A stretch of DNA of 64,000 nt from Zonotrichia leucophrys gambelii. Taxonomy: Eukaryota > Chordata > Aves > Passeriformes > Passerellidae. Position 1 is the stretch's first letter. Every line of letters begins with the position of its first letter. The DNA is taken from assembly GCF_028769735.1 (NCBI RefSeq), contig NC_088172.1, positions 90,618,951 to 90,682,950 on the forward strand, written 5' to 3'. The position numbers and the translations under genes are program-made. The notes below the pieces were generated by a model, which was given only the letters and a program-made list of their open reading frames with translations, was not told the origin of the DNA and did not search any database. Below are positions 37,091 to 49,100 of this stretch, piece by piece.

Positions 37091-38165
37091 GAAAAGAATA
37101 AATCAAGGAGCGGGAAAGAATGGATGTCTGAGCTCTTCCCCTTTTGTACTTGGGGTCAGTATCTTAATTTTCTCTTACATTTGAGTTGTTTTTAATTTCC
37201 AGGAAGTCTTCTCAGATATCTTGAAATTTTGCCAAATTATCATTAAGCCAATATTTTATCTCCTCATAAAAAATGCTACAGTATCTCCCCCACTCAATAC
37301 ATACTGCAGGAATAGATCTTAAATCAGGGAGGATGGGAATTTGTTTTTAAAATGACTTAACTATTTCAACCATCTCAGGGAGAAGGAAAAGCTTTAAGGG
37401 AAAAAAAGATCCCTTTAGTGCTGTCCTCCCCAAATATAATAATTATTTTCCTGTGGCTCTGTTTAAAATATCAGCACCACATATCAACATTATGTTTGCT
37501 CTTCACCTTGCACAGCTGACCACAAATGAAGTATCACAAGAAAAATAGCTATTAAACTTCCATGTGTGAGGCACTTACAGACATGGGATCTACATGGAAG
37601 CTTCACAAATCCATCATTAGTCATGGTCTCCAGAAGCCCTGCAGGGAGGAAGCAAGAAAACCAAAAGCACACTGGAGTACAAACACTCCTTTGTGGATCA
37701 TAATAACTTGAAAGAGAAAAGGGATGCTCAGACAGTTAACAAGTATGAGTCCAGCCCAAAATGGATGTTTGACAGCCCTTCCCTTTATTAAAACCGTGCA
37801 TTTTCAGAGCAGAGATTTTTTGCTCCTGTTGTCTCTACTTCAAACAAACAAACAAAAGACAAACCCACTAAATAAGCCCAAATCTGGCCCAGCAGAATAG
37901 CTGTACCATTCTGTAAATATGGCAGTTTGGTGAGGTCTGTTGTCATCGTGGAAAAGCCTAGTCAAGAGCACAATTCCAGGTAAATGAGGTATAGGAAATG
38001 CAGGGAACTTATCTAGCCCGTCATTAACCTGATTCTGAGACAGCCCCAGAGGCAGTTCTTTAGCCACCAGCACAGCCAGCTGTCAACTGTGTCAAACCAG
38101 TAACGGGTTCGTTAGCTGGGGAGCAATCTGAAAAGCCAGCCATAGATCCAAATGCCTAAAAAATA
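37091..38165. other. Non-coding stretch, no gene seen
   Basis: Short frames only, and no repeat family was recognised. Confidence 0.5.
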
Positions 38166-38168
38166 TTC

Positions 38169-38357
38169 TCAAATGTGGTAATTATGTCCTGCAGCTGCCA
38201 AGAATGTCCTCAGAGAGTTCACAGATATTGGTTGTACCAGTGAATCAGAGCAGATAACCACTGTAGTCTCAGCAGGAGGATTAACAACAGGCAAAAATCT
38301 GAAACTTGGAAGGAGAGATTTTGAACCATCAGCAACAATTGGCATGGTAATTGCCAT
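38169..38357 (-). other. Short open frame starting inside the hairpin arm, unrecognised
   Basis: This is an ATG-initiated frame of 62 codons on the minus strand. Its first 19 residues, beginning MAITMPIVADGSKS, lie in the left hairpin arm. They are almost repeated (MAISMPIVADGSKS) by the plus strand of the right arm at about 38694-38750, where a stop follows soon after. The composition is more protein-like than most frames in the window. I do not recognise it. It may be the relic of an element that made the inverted repeat, or chance. Confidence 0.2.
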
Positions 38358-38438
38358 GCTTCTTTAAAAACAGTCTGTTTTTATTTTTTTAAAAGCATGC
38401 CAACCTAGCATCTTCATTGCTTAATACAAAATTATTTT
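38302..38438 (+). repeat. Left arm of a compact hairpin (inverted repeat)
   Basis: These 137 bases match the reverse complement of 38615-38750 with four substitutions and one T-run indel (about 96% identity). The arm runs from AAACTTGGAAGGAGAG to CAAAATTATTTT. It contains a small internal near-palindrome, GCATGGTAATTGCCATGC. Outside the arm (about 38240-38300), similarity to the mirrored flank of the other arm continues weakly, with CAGGAGG and ACAGGC in both. Confidence 0.95.
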
Positions 38439-38614
38439 AAAACACAGTGTAAGACATGACATTATAACAGGGATGAGCTTCAGATAGGGATCCACAGAGA
38501 TCCTGGAAAATGAGGTTGTCTTTGCAGTCCCATAAGCTGGGCAACTGAGTGTGGATGCAGCTGATTTCAGGGAAATCAACATCAGCTTTTGAAAACGCTC
38601 ACAAAATATCATAA
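38439..38614. other. Hairpin loop, 176 bases, no gene seen
   Basis: A unique spacer between the two arms. The minus strand is open across it and into both arms (38421-38636, 71 codons), but no domain is recognisable. It contains a small TGATTTC-AGG-GAAATCA palindrome near 38561. Confidence 0.6.
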
Positions 38615-38750
38615 AAAATAATTTTGTATTAAGCAATGAAGATGCTAGGTTGGCATGCTTTTAAAAAGTAAAAGCAGACTGTTTTTAAAGTAGCATGGCA
38701 ATTAGCATGCCAATTGTTGCTGATGGTTCAAAATCTCTCCTTCCAAGTTT
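38615..38750 (-). repeat. Right arm of a compact hairpin (inverted repeat)
   Basis: The mirror of 38302-38438. With the 176-base loop, the whole locus (38302-38750) could fold into a stem of about 136 bp if transcribed or single-stranded. No flanking target duplication or known transposon ends were seen. Confidence 0.95.
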
Positions 38751-38859
38751 TGAATGGTGACCAAAGGAACAGCCTGTGTGCAGCCTCCTGTGAAGACTCC
38801 AGAGGGATTTACCAACCAGCCTGAAATTAGCAGGTGTTTCATGTCCATCTTGCAGTAGA

Positions 38860-41800
38860 AAAAATTGCTTGTGAATGACATTTGGCAGTTAGTAGATGAC
38901 AGAGCAAACTTTTGCTTATTTCAGTGATAAGCAGCCAGCTAGCAGGACTGATAAGGTCTGGCAATAGTGACAGGAAAAGCAACTATTAGCTCTGAGCAAT
39001 TTCCAAAGGCAGAGATCAGAATAATCAGGGCAAAAGGAGCAATACCACAGAGCAGTCCCAAGAAAACCAAATACCAGATTCCAGAACCCACTGAAAAAAA
39101 TGCAACTTTTTAAACACTATTGTGCAAAGCTGTTGACTTTATGTTTTCAGTGGGGAAAAAAAATAATGGGATGGTTTGGGGTTTGGTGTTTTTTTAGCTT
39201 TTCTGTGGTATCAAAATGCTGGATTCTGCAAATCTGAAAAGTTTTTATTCAACTTTTCATTTTAAGAAATAATTCAAAACAAAATAACTCAAGGTTTTTC
39301 CTATAAATCTCCTTTCTCTTTCTGTCTGTTTTCATTTACATGCAAAATAAAAATGATTGTTTCTAAGAATTTGATTATTTTTAAAAAGCTCTTAATTATA
39401 ATTTCACTTACCACAAACCAAAGAGAAAAATCATCCAGATTTTGCCCAGAGCCTTCACATTCCTGAAGTCAGAAGAGCCAGTATAATCATATGCAAAGTT
39501 TGCCTAGCATACCACAAACCAGCTTTCTTTTAAAAAGCTACTGCAATAGAATAGAGGAACGGAATGCAGACACATCTCACCTATTACCCAAAGTACATCC
39601 TAAAGCATTAGGAAATAAGGGATTATGAAAACTAGAACTTCTAGGGAATGCTCAAGTGAAGATAAAGTCTGTTCTGGGCATTTCAGAGACAGAGCCTGGA
39701 ACAGTATCAAGATTTGATGGTCTCTGCTGACACACGGTTGCAACAATCCTCAAAACCAGCAGTTTTAAAAGACAGGATACAGGAAAATCAACTACAAGCA
39801 ATTAACACAATCTGGAAAAGAAAGAGCCTGTCATTTAACATCAGCTAGATCAAGTTTGCTTTTCAAGTTTTGTTGGTATTTTAGCTTTCAGCACTGGTTT
39901 ATTCAGAAGACCTGGAATGAAGACTCAAGAAAAACACTCACAAAGTATTTCTTGATGGCCAAATGCCAACGTTACAGCATTCTCAGAATGCAGTGACCAA
40001 CATTTATCCAACTTCAACTCTGAGAGGCAAAAAACTCAACACAAAAACCCTACAGGTACAGCAACTTAAAATCAGGTGTCTTCAGAAAGAAGTTTATTTT
40101 CCATAGAATTTTCAAAACACATGGGACACTTGAAGTCTACATCACAGGAAAAAAAAAGTAGAAAAAAACGGCAGCAATTTTAAACCAGATCTCAAAGTTT
40201 GTCAGTGTGACCACCAGACATAAGTGAGGAGCAGCATGCACATACAGAGGCTAAGAATGCCCAGCACCAGCTCTGACCTTTGGTGGAGGCAAGTGCCTTT
40301 GAGGCATTTCTTCCTGCAACCATTTCTTTTCCATATCTTAATACAGCAGAAATTAGGCAGGGTGCTAATCCAGGAAAGAAAGGACGGACTGAGCATGATG
40401 AACTCCAGTAGAAGATTAGCTTTTAGTCTCTTTCCTCACATTTCTTTCCAGAAGCTCTCCTTCCTCTGTTGTCACTAACATCCTTTCCTCAAATTTTGTC
40501 TCAATTCCATCATCACCATTACTACAGCCAAAATATCTACAAACCTTTGGACATCTGCCAACACTGGAATAGTACTTCCAAAGTGTAATGCAGAAATGTT
40601 TAATTGAAATTAAATAACAAAAGGATGGTATTCCTGATGGTCAAAAATAAATTGTTCATTAGGCTGTGGCTGTTGCACAATGGAAACAATTGTTAACATT
40701 CATCTGTTTAAAAATTCTGAGCACTTTTGTTAGGTCAAAGAGATCAGCTATTACTCCTGTTCCATTCTTAACAACATGCACAACTAAAATGTTCTTGTCA
40801 ATAGACAAGATCTTCTTGTCAATATTATTTGAAAAGACAAGGCGACATTTTCAAGTCCACCCAGGCCACATTAGATTTTCAACACATGTATTCATAAGTG
40901 ACTTGAAACTTTTTTGCTTATCCAAACTAAAACAGTGAAAATTATGTAATTTTTATTTTCTTCTGTCCAGCTTTCATCAAGTTGAATAGGTAAACAGAAC
41001 TTCAGAATCTACTGTAACAGGAAAGCTTATTTTATTTAAATACAGAAAATATCTACCACTCTCATTGTGACTAGGTCACTAAAAAAGAGTATATATGGCT
41101 CTAGCTTTCCATTCCAGACACTTAGAAACTTGAAGATGACAATATGCTTTTTAAAATCCTAACTGCTCCATTCCTCATTACTTTAGCAGAAATGTCCTGC
41201 TACCAATAAGCCTCTTGCATGCTTCCTGCTCAAAGAGATGGGATATCAGCTGGATCATCTAACCTTTGAACACTTCACATTCTCCCTCAACAAATGTCAA
41301 AAAAATATGGCTCTGTGCTATCCAGAGAAAAATAATCAGCACACACACCAAGTCAGGTGGCACAAAATGGAATGCTCAAGAGAAACAAATAACAAATTCC
41401 ACACTTCAGTTCTCTAACCAGAATCGATGCCCTAGGCTGATTTGTTTCCTGGGAAGTGCTCATTTTGTGTGATTTCTTACATCTTAATGTAATGTTCTTT
41501 AAACAAACTTTGTCATTAGAAAAATTTAAATAGTTTAAGTCATCAGAAGTCCTCTGATTACTTCAAAACCCTCAGGTTCATGCAGTCTCATTGCAGGGAT
41601 ACAAACCGGGTTAAAAACAAGGATTTTTCTGTGTATGAAATCCACATGAACCTCAAAGCACAGCAAACAGTGCAAAAGCAACTTGTTTAGATCAAATCTT
41701 TCCGGACCCTAACAAGGCCTAGAGCATTGTGATGAGGCATTGCTGATGATAAACAGATCAGCAGCATGACAAAAGGGCACCAACCCTTGCACCTCTCTCA

Positions 41801-42500
41801 GGAACCCCTTTCCCAACATTTACTGACTTATCATTTTCAAGACACTCCATTTCCTGGGTCAGCATTTCTTCTGTCTCCCCAGTAACACTCAGGAAGCCCA
41901 GGCGGCCCAGGGCTCCTTCAGGGGACACAGCAAGCACAAAACTTTTGTCCTGTTTATCAGGATGCCAAAGGTTTGAGTTTGGCACTTACATAAAGATGAT
42001 CTATTCTACAAAACCTCCCTCAATTTGCTTTTCACCAGCAGCAGGCACCTCTCTTTCACTCTTTAATACCAGACACTAATCCAAGGCACAAGTTTGGCTT
42101 CTGCAACTGTTCCCACTCCTCCCTGCTCCCACATCCCCTTTGCTGGACTTCTTGATCATGGATAAGAGACAGACACTAGTGGCTTATCATAACTTTTTTC
42201 CAATTTATTTACCCTGAAAATCTGCCAAAAAAATAATCAACCAAAAAAAGGTCTCCTCACCCATGCCTTAGCCATGACATGCAACATCTCACATCACATA
42301 TAACTTGATGGTGACCTGCTTTGGGTCTGTAATTAAACAGCCTGCATGCAGGAGGGTATCCGTGTTTTTTAGCAGCTGCTGAGTTTGGGGCTTTGTGCTA
42401 AAAGGGCGCACACTGAATTCCTGCTGGCTGGACCTGCCAGACTGACTTACCCCATTTGCAAATGGGGGAAAACTGTTCTTAAATAACAGGCAAACTTAAT
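38860..42500. other. Non-coding stretch, no gene seen
   Basis: Only short frames without recognisable domains. At 40792-40824 TTCTTGTCAATA occurs twice 21 bases apart, and the first copy is part of a perfect small hairpin, CTTGTC-AATA-GACAAG. Confidence 0.5.
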
Positions 42501-42508
42501 AAAATTGC

Positions 42509-42560
42509 TGACAAACACAAAGACCTTCCTGAGTCTGTGTGACAAACACAAAGACCTTCC
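42509..42560. repeat. Tandem duplication, 31-base period
   Basis: TGACAAACACAAAGACCTTCC occurs at 42509 and again at 42540, separated by TGAGTCTGTG. The 21-base match is exact, so the duplication is recent or conserved. Confidence 0.9.
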
Positions 42561-45060
42561 AGAAAATGTTTCATCATTTACTGTCATTCACCAGCAAAGT
42601 ACTTTGCAGCTGCAAATGCCATCACCCTCACCAGGGCCCGTGCTGGATCCCACCCCAGGTGATCTCCTCAGACCAGATCTGCTGTCCTGCTTGGGTGGAG
42701 GGGGCTGTGCCCACGTTGACAAGTCCCCACCTGTCTCCCAGCCCTCACTAGTTCCCTGCCAGCAGGTAACAGCCTATTCACACCATGTAGGGCACAGGCT
42801 TCCCTGGAAAGGGAGGAGTCACAAGCTTGAACGTGTGCTTTAGCATTCTACTCAATTTGCTTTTAAAAATACAGTACCAAGAGAGTGAGGACTCCACCAA
42901 AGTCAATGGGAGGCCAAAACAAAGCTATTCTTTCACCAACAGCTTTGAATGTACATCTAATAGATATTCCACATACAGGTGAAAGTGGTCAGTGCAAAGC
43001 TGTAACACTGCTGGAAATACTTTCATTTACAGTCTTGGCTCTCACAGCCAAATATTTATGATAAAATAACTGGCCAAACTGAATTTGGCTGTGGCTGCAA
43101 TAAACACTTTTCTTTTCAGTTGTAGTTCCCTTTCCCAAATGCTGTTAGAAGTCATTATTTATGTCTACAAACTGGATCCATCTCTCTCTATTTTTTCCCT
43201 GGGTTTCCTACATTATTCCAACTATTGATTGTGGGAATTCATTTTCCAAGAAAAGGTAAACTCCGATACATCAAACCAGATTTTGCATCTGGCTCTCCCT
43301 ATGAAAGCAGCTGGCACTTATTCAAGTGTTCTGAACTGAAATCTTTGAAACTATTGAAATCTTTCACCAGGTGCAAGAGCCAAATCCCAGTTTCTACCCC
43401 AAGCTCCAATGTAGAAATGGAGCTCTGTGTATTGAGCGGCCACTGCAGCTTCTTCAGAGTGTTGTTTCCTACCATCTCTTCCTAAAGAGATGGAATAATT
43501 TCCTTAAACACTCACTCTGATTGTGCAAACTAGTATTCACCTTGAGACTGAAGCAGATGACACCATGTAGGTGAAAGGAAACATGACAGAGGCCACTGCT
43601 ACTCAGCACTTCACAAAGACAGAAGTGGCCTCAGGGTACACAACAGAACGAGAAACTTTTTTTTCTCCCCTTACCACTGATGTTTATTGATTTGTCCAGT
43701 TCATAGGGAGCATCCCTTAATGTTCTGCTTTCATGTTTCTGCTTTGTTGCATGGGTACAGAAAAGAATATTGCAAATTGATCTTTCTTCTCTGCCTTTGT
43801 TGGGAACGCGCTCCTATTACGTTAGCTCCCCTGGCCTGTCAGCTCCTGCTCACTTTGCCAGTATATAATCAGCATGGCTAAACACCGAGGGCTGAGCTGA
43901 TTAATTTCCAGCCTTGGCCACTGAGCCCATTGATGCACTCCCTGTTTGATGATCTGTGCAAGAGAGGACCACTTTTGATTGCTTGACCCTTGCCCTTAAA
44001 CCTTGAGCTGTCGGCTCTAGCACCTGTCTAAGTTAACAGAACACACATTGTGTTTATTTTCAGTTTAAAAGGAAACCCTAACAATGGATTAGCATTCTCA
44101 AAGCACAAAGAGCCTGATTTTCTGCTCAGCACTGAACTCTTGCAACTCCCACAGATGCCAGATGATTTCGGGGTACTTGGTACCACCACAGACATGCCTG
44201 GAATACAAGTTTAAACAAAATATATCTCACTCCATATCTGGATACAAATTTATAAGCCATATGCATTAAGTAAACTCAAGAAAAAGAAAAAACCCTACCA
44301 ATTAATTTACATCCTTATGCCTAAATTATTCACCTGGACTGGTTCAGTAAGCACCAACAGTAAAATTTCCATTCACTACATTTAAAATAAAGTGCACAGC
44401 ATTCATTTTTTCAATGGTGCCAGAGATGTTCCTGCTGTTTATTTCAGATTAATAAACAGAGTTAGTTTATATTCCAGGAAGGAGCAGTGAGTGACTAGTG
44501 TTAAGGCTGTAAGAGTCACAATACCTTTCCTTTCACAGAAAAGAAGTTTTACTTAAAGGCCCAACATTTATTTTAAGAATGTTGTCTTGGAGTCCTAGGG
44601 ATGTTTGGAATGAAAGAAAGGAAAAGAGAGGACAACGGCAAAACATTTAAAGGACAGTTGGTTAGTCTGATTTTTTAATGTAAATACATGTGTATAATTC
44701 TGTACATAATTATAAGTGAATATCTGCAGATATGAGCATTATGGATCTTGTAAAATATAGATATACAATTTAATTGTAACAGCTTACTCTGGCAGCCACA
44801 TTTTCGCAGCAGACTAGAATAATATGCCTGGTGCGGCAGGGGTGCACCTGTGAAGCAAGAAGAAAAAAAAAAATCTGTATTCATGAGTGCAAATTGGCTA
44901 AAATTGACAGATTAGCAGTAGAGAGGTTTTGCTTCCCTTAACCCCCATCTTTACTGCTCATCCTGCAAGTGCTGCAGGTAATGGCTCTCTGGGAGGAGAA
45001 CTTCTGCTGCTGTTCTGGAGGTCATCCCAGTGACCAGGTCAGACCCTGCTGTCCTTGTGC
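42561..45060. other. Non-coding stretch, no gene seen
   Basis: Short frames at 42505-42843 and 43225-43485 have no recognisable domain. At 43800-44060 the sequence is complex, with GCTGATTAATTTCC and several CGs, and looks like candidate regulatory DNA. CCTGATTTTCTGCTCAG near 44113 resembles an old dispersed repeat. Confidence 0.4.
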
Positions 45061-45084
45061 CAGCTGGCAGATCAGCTGGCAGAT
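45061..45084. repeat. Tandem duplication, 12-base unit
   Basis: CAGCTGGCAGAT occurs twice in direct succession and is followed by a partial third copy (CAGC). Confidence 0.9.
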
Positions 45085-46047
45085 CAGCCTGGGAGAACAA
45101 CACTTCTCTGTTGGAATGCCAAATGCACTTCCAGGTGCTGCTTTCAGTTTTATGTGTGACAATCCCTTTGTGGGTGTCTGTAGAGAGGGTAATGGGCTCC
45201 AAGGACACAACCCCATCCACAAGCCTAGTCCCTAGAAGTGGATGGAGAAGACTGCTGACTCCTCACAGCAGCCTCAGAGAAATTTCAGAAGGTATTTCAC
45301 CTGCCAGAGCCCCATGGTAAACAAAGGTTTCATGAAGACTTCATGGAGGATCATAGAGGTAAAAATTTTACTCCCAGCCTATTAGTAGCTATTTACTCTT
45401 AATACTTATTATCCTTTATCATAAATAGTTCCTCCCTATCCTGAATCTTTTCTTAATTTGTTATGAAAAGGTCAGATGTATTTGATTTTAAATGGACTCC
45501 ATAGGCCATTGTTGCCTTCCCTTGTAAAAGGAAACTTCTCCTTCACCTGCCTGCATATGTTCCTGACGGAAATCTTCCTTCTTAAACGTGCATGGCCAAA
45601 ATGGTGATCAGTATTTAGACAAATTTCCACCTGTGTTTTCCCACTGCAAAAATTCCACATGACATATCTGATGCTGGTGTTACCCACAGTAATTAATAAT
45701 GGTCAGAAACTTGTGATCAGGTTAACTCTTAACACAGGTAGGCCTGGTTCCACCATTATGTCCAAATGCAGAATTCTCCTGCTTGTGGCAGAAATTATTT
45801 CTACTTCTTACACTTGTGACATAAAATTTAATGTAGAAATCTTATCCCATTTGTTTCCCTCCTCAATGACAACAGTTGTTCAGTTCTTTATGATGAAATG
45901 TTCATATTCTATCATTGCATCATTTGCAAATTTCAAGAATAAGTTTCAATGTTTTGGGCCCTATGAATTCTGAAGAAACCTTAAATATCACTATGGGGAT
46001 TTTTAAAGGAATTTTGATTGAGTTAGAGATGGGACTTCTGAGTTTTT
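45085..46047. other. Non-coding stretch, no gene seen
   Basis: A 104-codon plus-strand frame at 45659-45973 has no recognisable domain. The words CATCATTTGCAAATTTCAAG near 45928 faintly recall the reverse complement of a LINE reverse-transcriptase region, but the match is too weak to call. Confidence 0.4.
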
Positions 46048-46113
46048 AGATGCGGCTGTTTATTTTTTATTTTTATTTTTAGATGCGGCTGTTTATTTTT
46101 TATTTTTTACATG
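46048..46113. repeat. Tandem duplication, 33-base unit
   Basis: The unit starting AGATGCGGCTGTTTATTTTT occurs at 46048 and again at 46081, with the two copies nearly identical. The unusual CG in each copy makes a chance repeat unlikely. Confidence 0.93.
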
Positions 46114-49100
46114 GCTCAAGAATGTCACAAGATTCCTAGTTATGAGACTTTTTAAGGATTTATTGACTAATAAAACACCCCTAACAAGAATATTTATGTT
46201 TTTGACTTAATCTTTAAATATTTCATCTTATGGATTCATGCTATAGTGTAAGCTTTCTTAGCTAATCATGTAATGACACACAAACTTACAGTACTGCATT
46301 CTAAACTCCTTGTTTACTTTTGTAATTACTTTTATTTTTTTATATCTTAAACTCAAATTCTAAACTTTCTTCTACTTAATGTGACTCTGCTTTAAACTAT
46401 AAATCTACAGTCTCACTTCTAGCACCTAAGTTTGGAAGCCTTTTCTAATGTCTCAAATCCTGTGTTTAATTCTAAGCTTTGGTGTACAGGTGCAAAGTTC
46501 AGAGAATTCCCTGCATTTTGGATTCCAACACATGACCAGGTTTAAAATTCCATTCCTGAGGATGACCTCTCACAGACTTCCTCCAGTCAAGCAGCTCCAT
46601 ACAAGTCTGCATTTTCAGCTTTCAGTTTGGCCAGGTTACTGTTGTTCTAATCCCCTTTCACTTCACTTTGCAGCCATAACGCCATGATAGATGGAAATTT
46701 GCCAACTCAGAAATTTGGTAACTGTTTTTCCTCCTTCAAAATCAAAGTTACCAACCCAAGATATGAGGTAAGTTCTGTGCAAACATGAGCAATATTTATT
46801 TATGTGGTCTAATTGTCCAAAGGAAGGATAATCCAAGATTTCACAAGCAATGCCTACAGGTGAAGAGCTGATTCTGAAGGAATCATCTCTTCTCCAGAGC
46901 TGCAGGTCTCAGGACACAGAAAGAGCAGTCTTATATTAGACATAGAAACTTACAATGGTATTGGGAATTGGAGTGGAACAGACAGATTGGGAAGCTCATT
47001 TTCATGCTGTCATACAGCTGAAGACAGTGGATGTGACAGACCCTTGGAAAGCCAAAATTGACCTGATTTCTTGTCAATTTTCTCTTTGTTCCCTCACCTT
47101 CTATTGCCACGCTGCTGAAGTCTATGATGAATAGTGTTTCTACCCACACATTTGTGCTTTTTTGTTTTTTCTCTTATTCTTCCTAATCTTATGGACATGC
47201 CAAGCCATTTTCTACCCTACATTCCCTGAAAGGTGGATATATCTTCTACTTCTTTTTCAGTTCATCTTAGTTCTTACATTTGGAGAAAGCCAAAATACAG
47301 ACTTCAAGGACACAGTGAGACAAAAATCACACCACTGGTATCAAAATTACACTCAACCTTCCCAGCACCTACAAAAATTCTAGGATTCTTAAAGTTAAGA
47401 CCAAGTTCACCCTTCCTTTAATGAGGAAGAGAGTCAGACCCAAACATGAGCAGAGTCCAGAGGCATCTGGTTCAGGATTCCTATTTACCAGAATTCTTTA
47501 TTTGAATAATCATAAATTTTTCTTTCCCTCTTCCCCTTCCACTACTACTGTACTGTAGACTAACTGTGTTACTTCAGAATTTCAATAGTTATGTCAAATT
47601 ACCATACCTTAATCCTACTTACCACTGCTTCCTAATTAAAACATAATAAATAGGAAATTATATCACTGTCAAAACTAAAACTACATTGTTTTTTAAAAAT
47701 CAGTAGATACTTACAATACAGTAATTGTCTTAATGCAGCTTAATTACATCCTTACAAGAAGACAATTTGAAGAGTGACCTATTTTATTCTCTAGATTTAC
47801 ATAATACAGCAAGCAATCAACGGTGTCCTGGATACATGAAGCAAATATTTTAAATATTAAAATGACTGATGAAACAGCTACTTTTCACAGGGTTTGTTTT
47901 AATGTGTTGTTGGGTTTTAACCTGAAAAATATTCAGGGTGAATAATGCTCTATAATGGTAATGTTTCCAAGGAAAACTGAATTAAAAGCTCTGGAGGAAA
48001 AGTCAACGACTTAGTGGAACACATAATGAGATACACAGCACTGTACACAGTCCTGTTTGAGACACTGAACCAAGGGTTTGTGAATGTGGGGAGAATGCTG
48101 GGGGGGAAAGCACCACAACAGTTTCTCATGTTCCCCTCACAAGGCTGTTGTGATGCAAAAGCAGCCTTGACTTAAGGATATATTCCTTTCCACGAACCAC
48201 ATTCCTTGGCAGTCCTCAAAACAAGTCTTTAACTGCTTCTCTGGATGGGGTCCTTATTCCCAAGCAACATAGCATCCCACTGCCAAAGCCATCAGGAGCT
48301 CAATGTTCATCTCCTCTTTGATCCCCAAATCCCAGTTCAGGAAGAAGTCCCTTCCCCAGAGCCCTTGCACGTGTGGTCAATTCCTTTGGGTGGGATGGCA
48401 CTTCACAGTGTGCTGACTAAAGCTCATTGCCCAGCAAGGATGGCCTTGGATGCAACAACTGCCATGGTGAGTCTGGGTACCAGTGAATAGAGTCAGGCAA
48501 AACTGAGCTCTAAATTCACCTTCTTCCAATAGAGAAATGCTTCAGATAAACCAAACTCTCAAAACAACTCTGCTTGCTGGACAGTTCAAACCTCAAGTGT
48601 TTTCTCAGGGATGTTTATATATTTTATTGGAACAGGACAAATGTCCAGTTTTATCTACACTGATATGAAACCAAAGTCATGGAGATTTGAAATGGCCTTT
48701 AATACAGCAAATGGAACACACACCCAAAGCTCTCACCCTGCAGAAATCAACAGGCAAGAACAGGCAATATGACCATAACTACTATCCAAGAACATCCTGG
48801 AGAATTGCTTGTATTTTTCCCAGAAGATCGAGGGTTAGGCAAAGTTACATTTAGGTAGCGCACCAGAAAAAGAACATGTGTTGCTCAAAGAGAACTTGCA
48901 TCCCACACCAAAAGAAATTACTGGGGCAGGTTTACTGCAGTTTTGACACATCAGAGGAGTAACCTCATTCAGCCAAAATCTGAACTCCACAGTGCCCCTG
49001 GAAGCAGCAGTATAAAACATGAAAAAATTTTTGAGTATTCCTTATGCATTGAAAATGAGTCATATTTCTTCCCAAGAAAATCCATAAAAACAAAAGAACT

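Noticed and set aside
36822..37106. Open frame of repeated Leu-Ser-Ser-Pro on the minus strand
   Set aside because: It is the translation of the (GGAGA)n array, which contains no stop in that frame.
38302..38750. Hairpin as a microRNA precursor
   Set aside because: The stem (about 136 bp) and loop (176 bases) are far larger than a normal microRNA hairpin, and the pairing is too perfect along its length.
45840..45960. Possible old LINE reverse-transcriptase fragment (CATCATTTGCAAATTTCAAG)
   Set aside because: Only one short word is shared, with no continuing match on either side.
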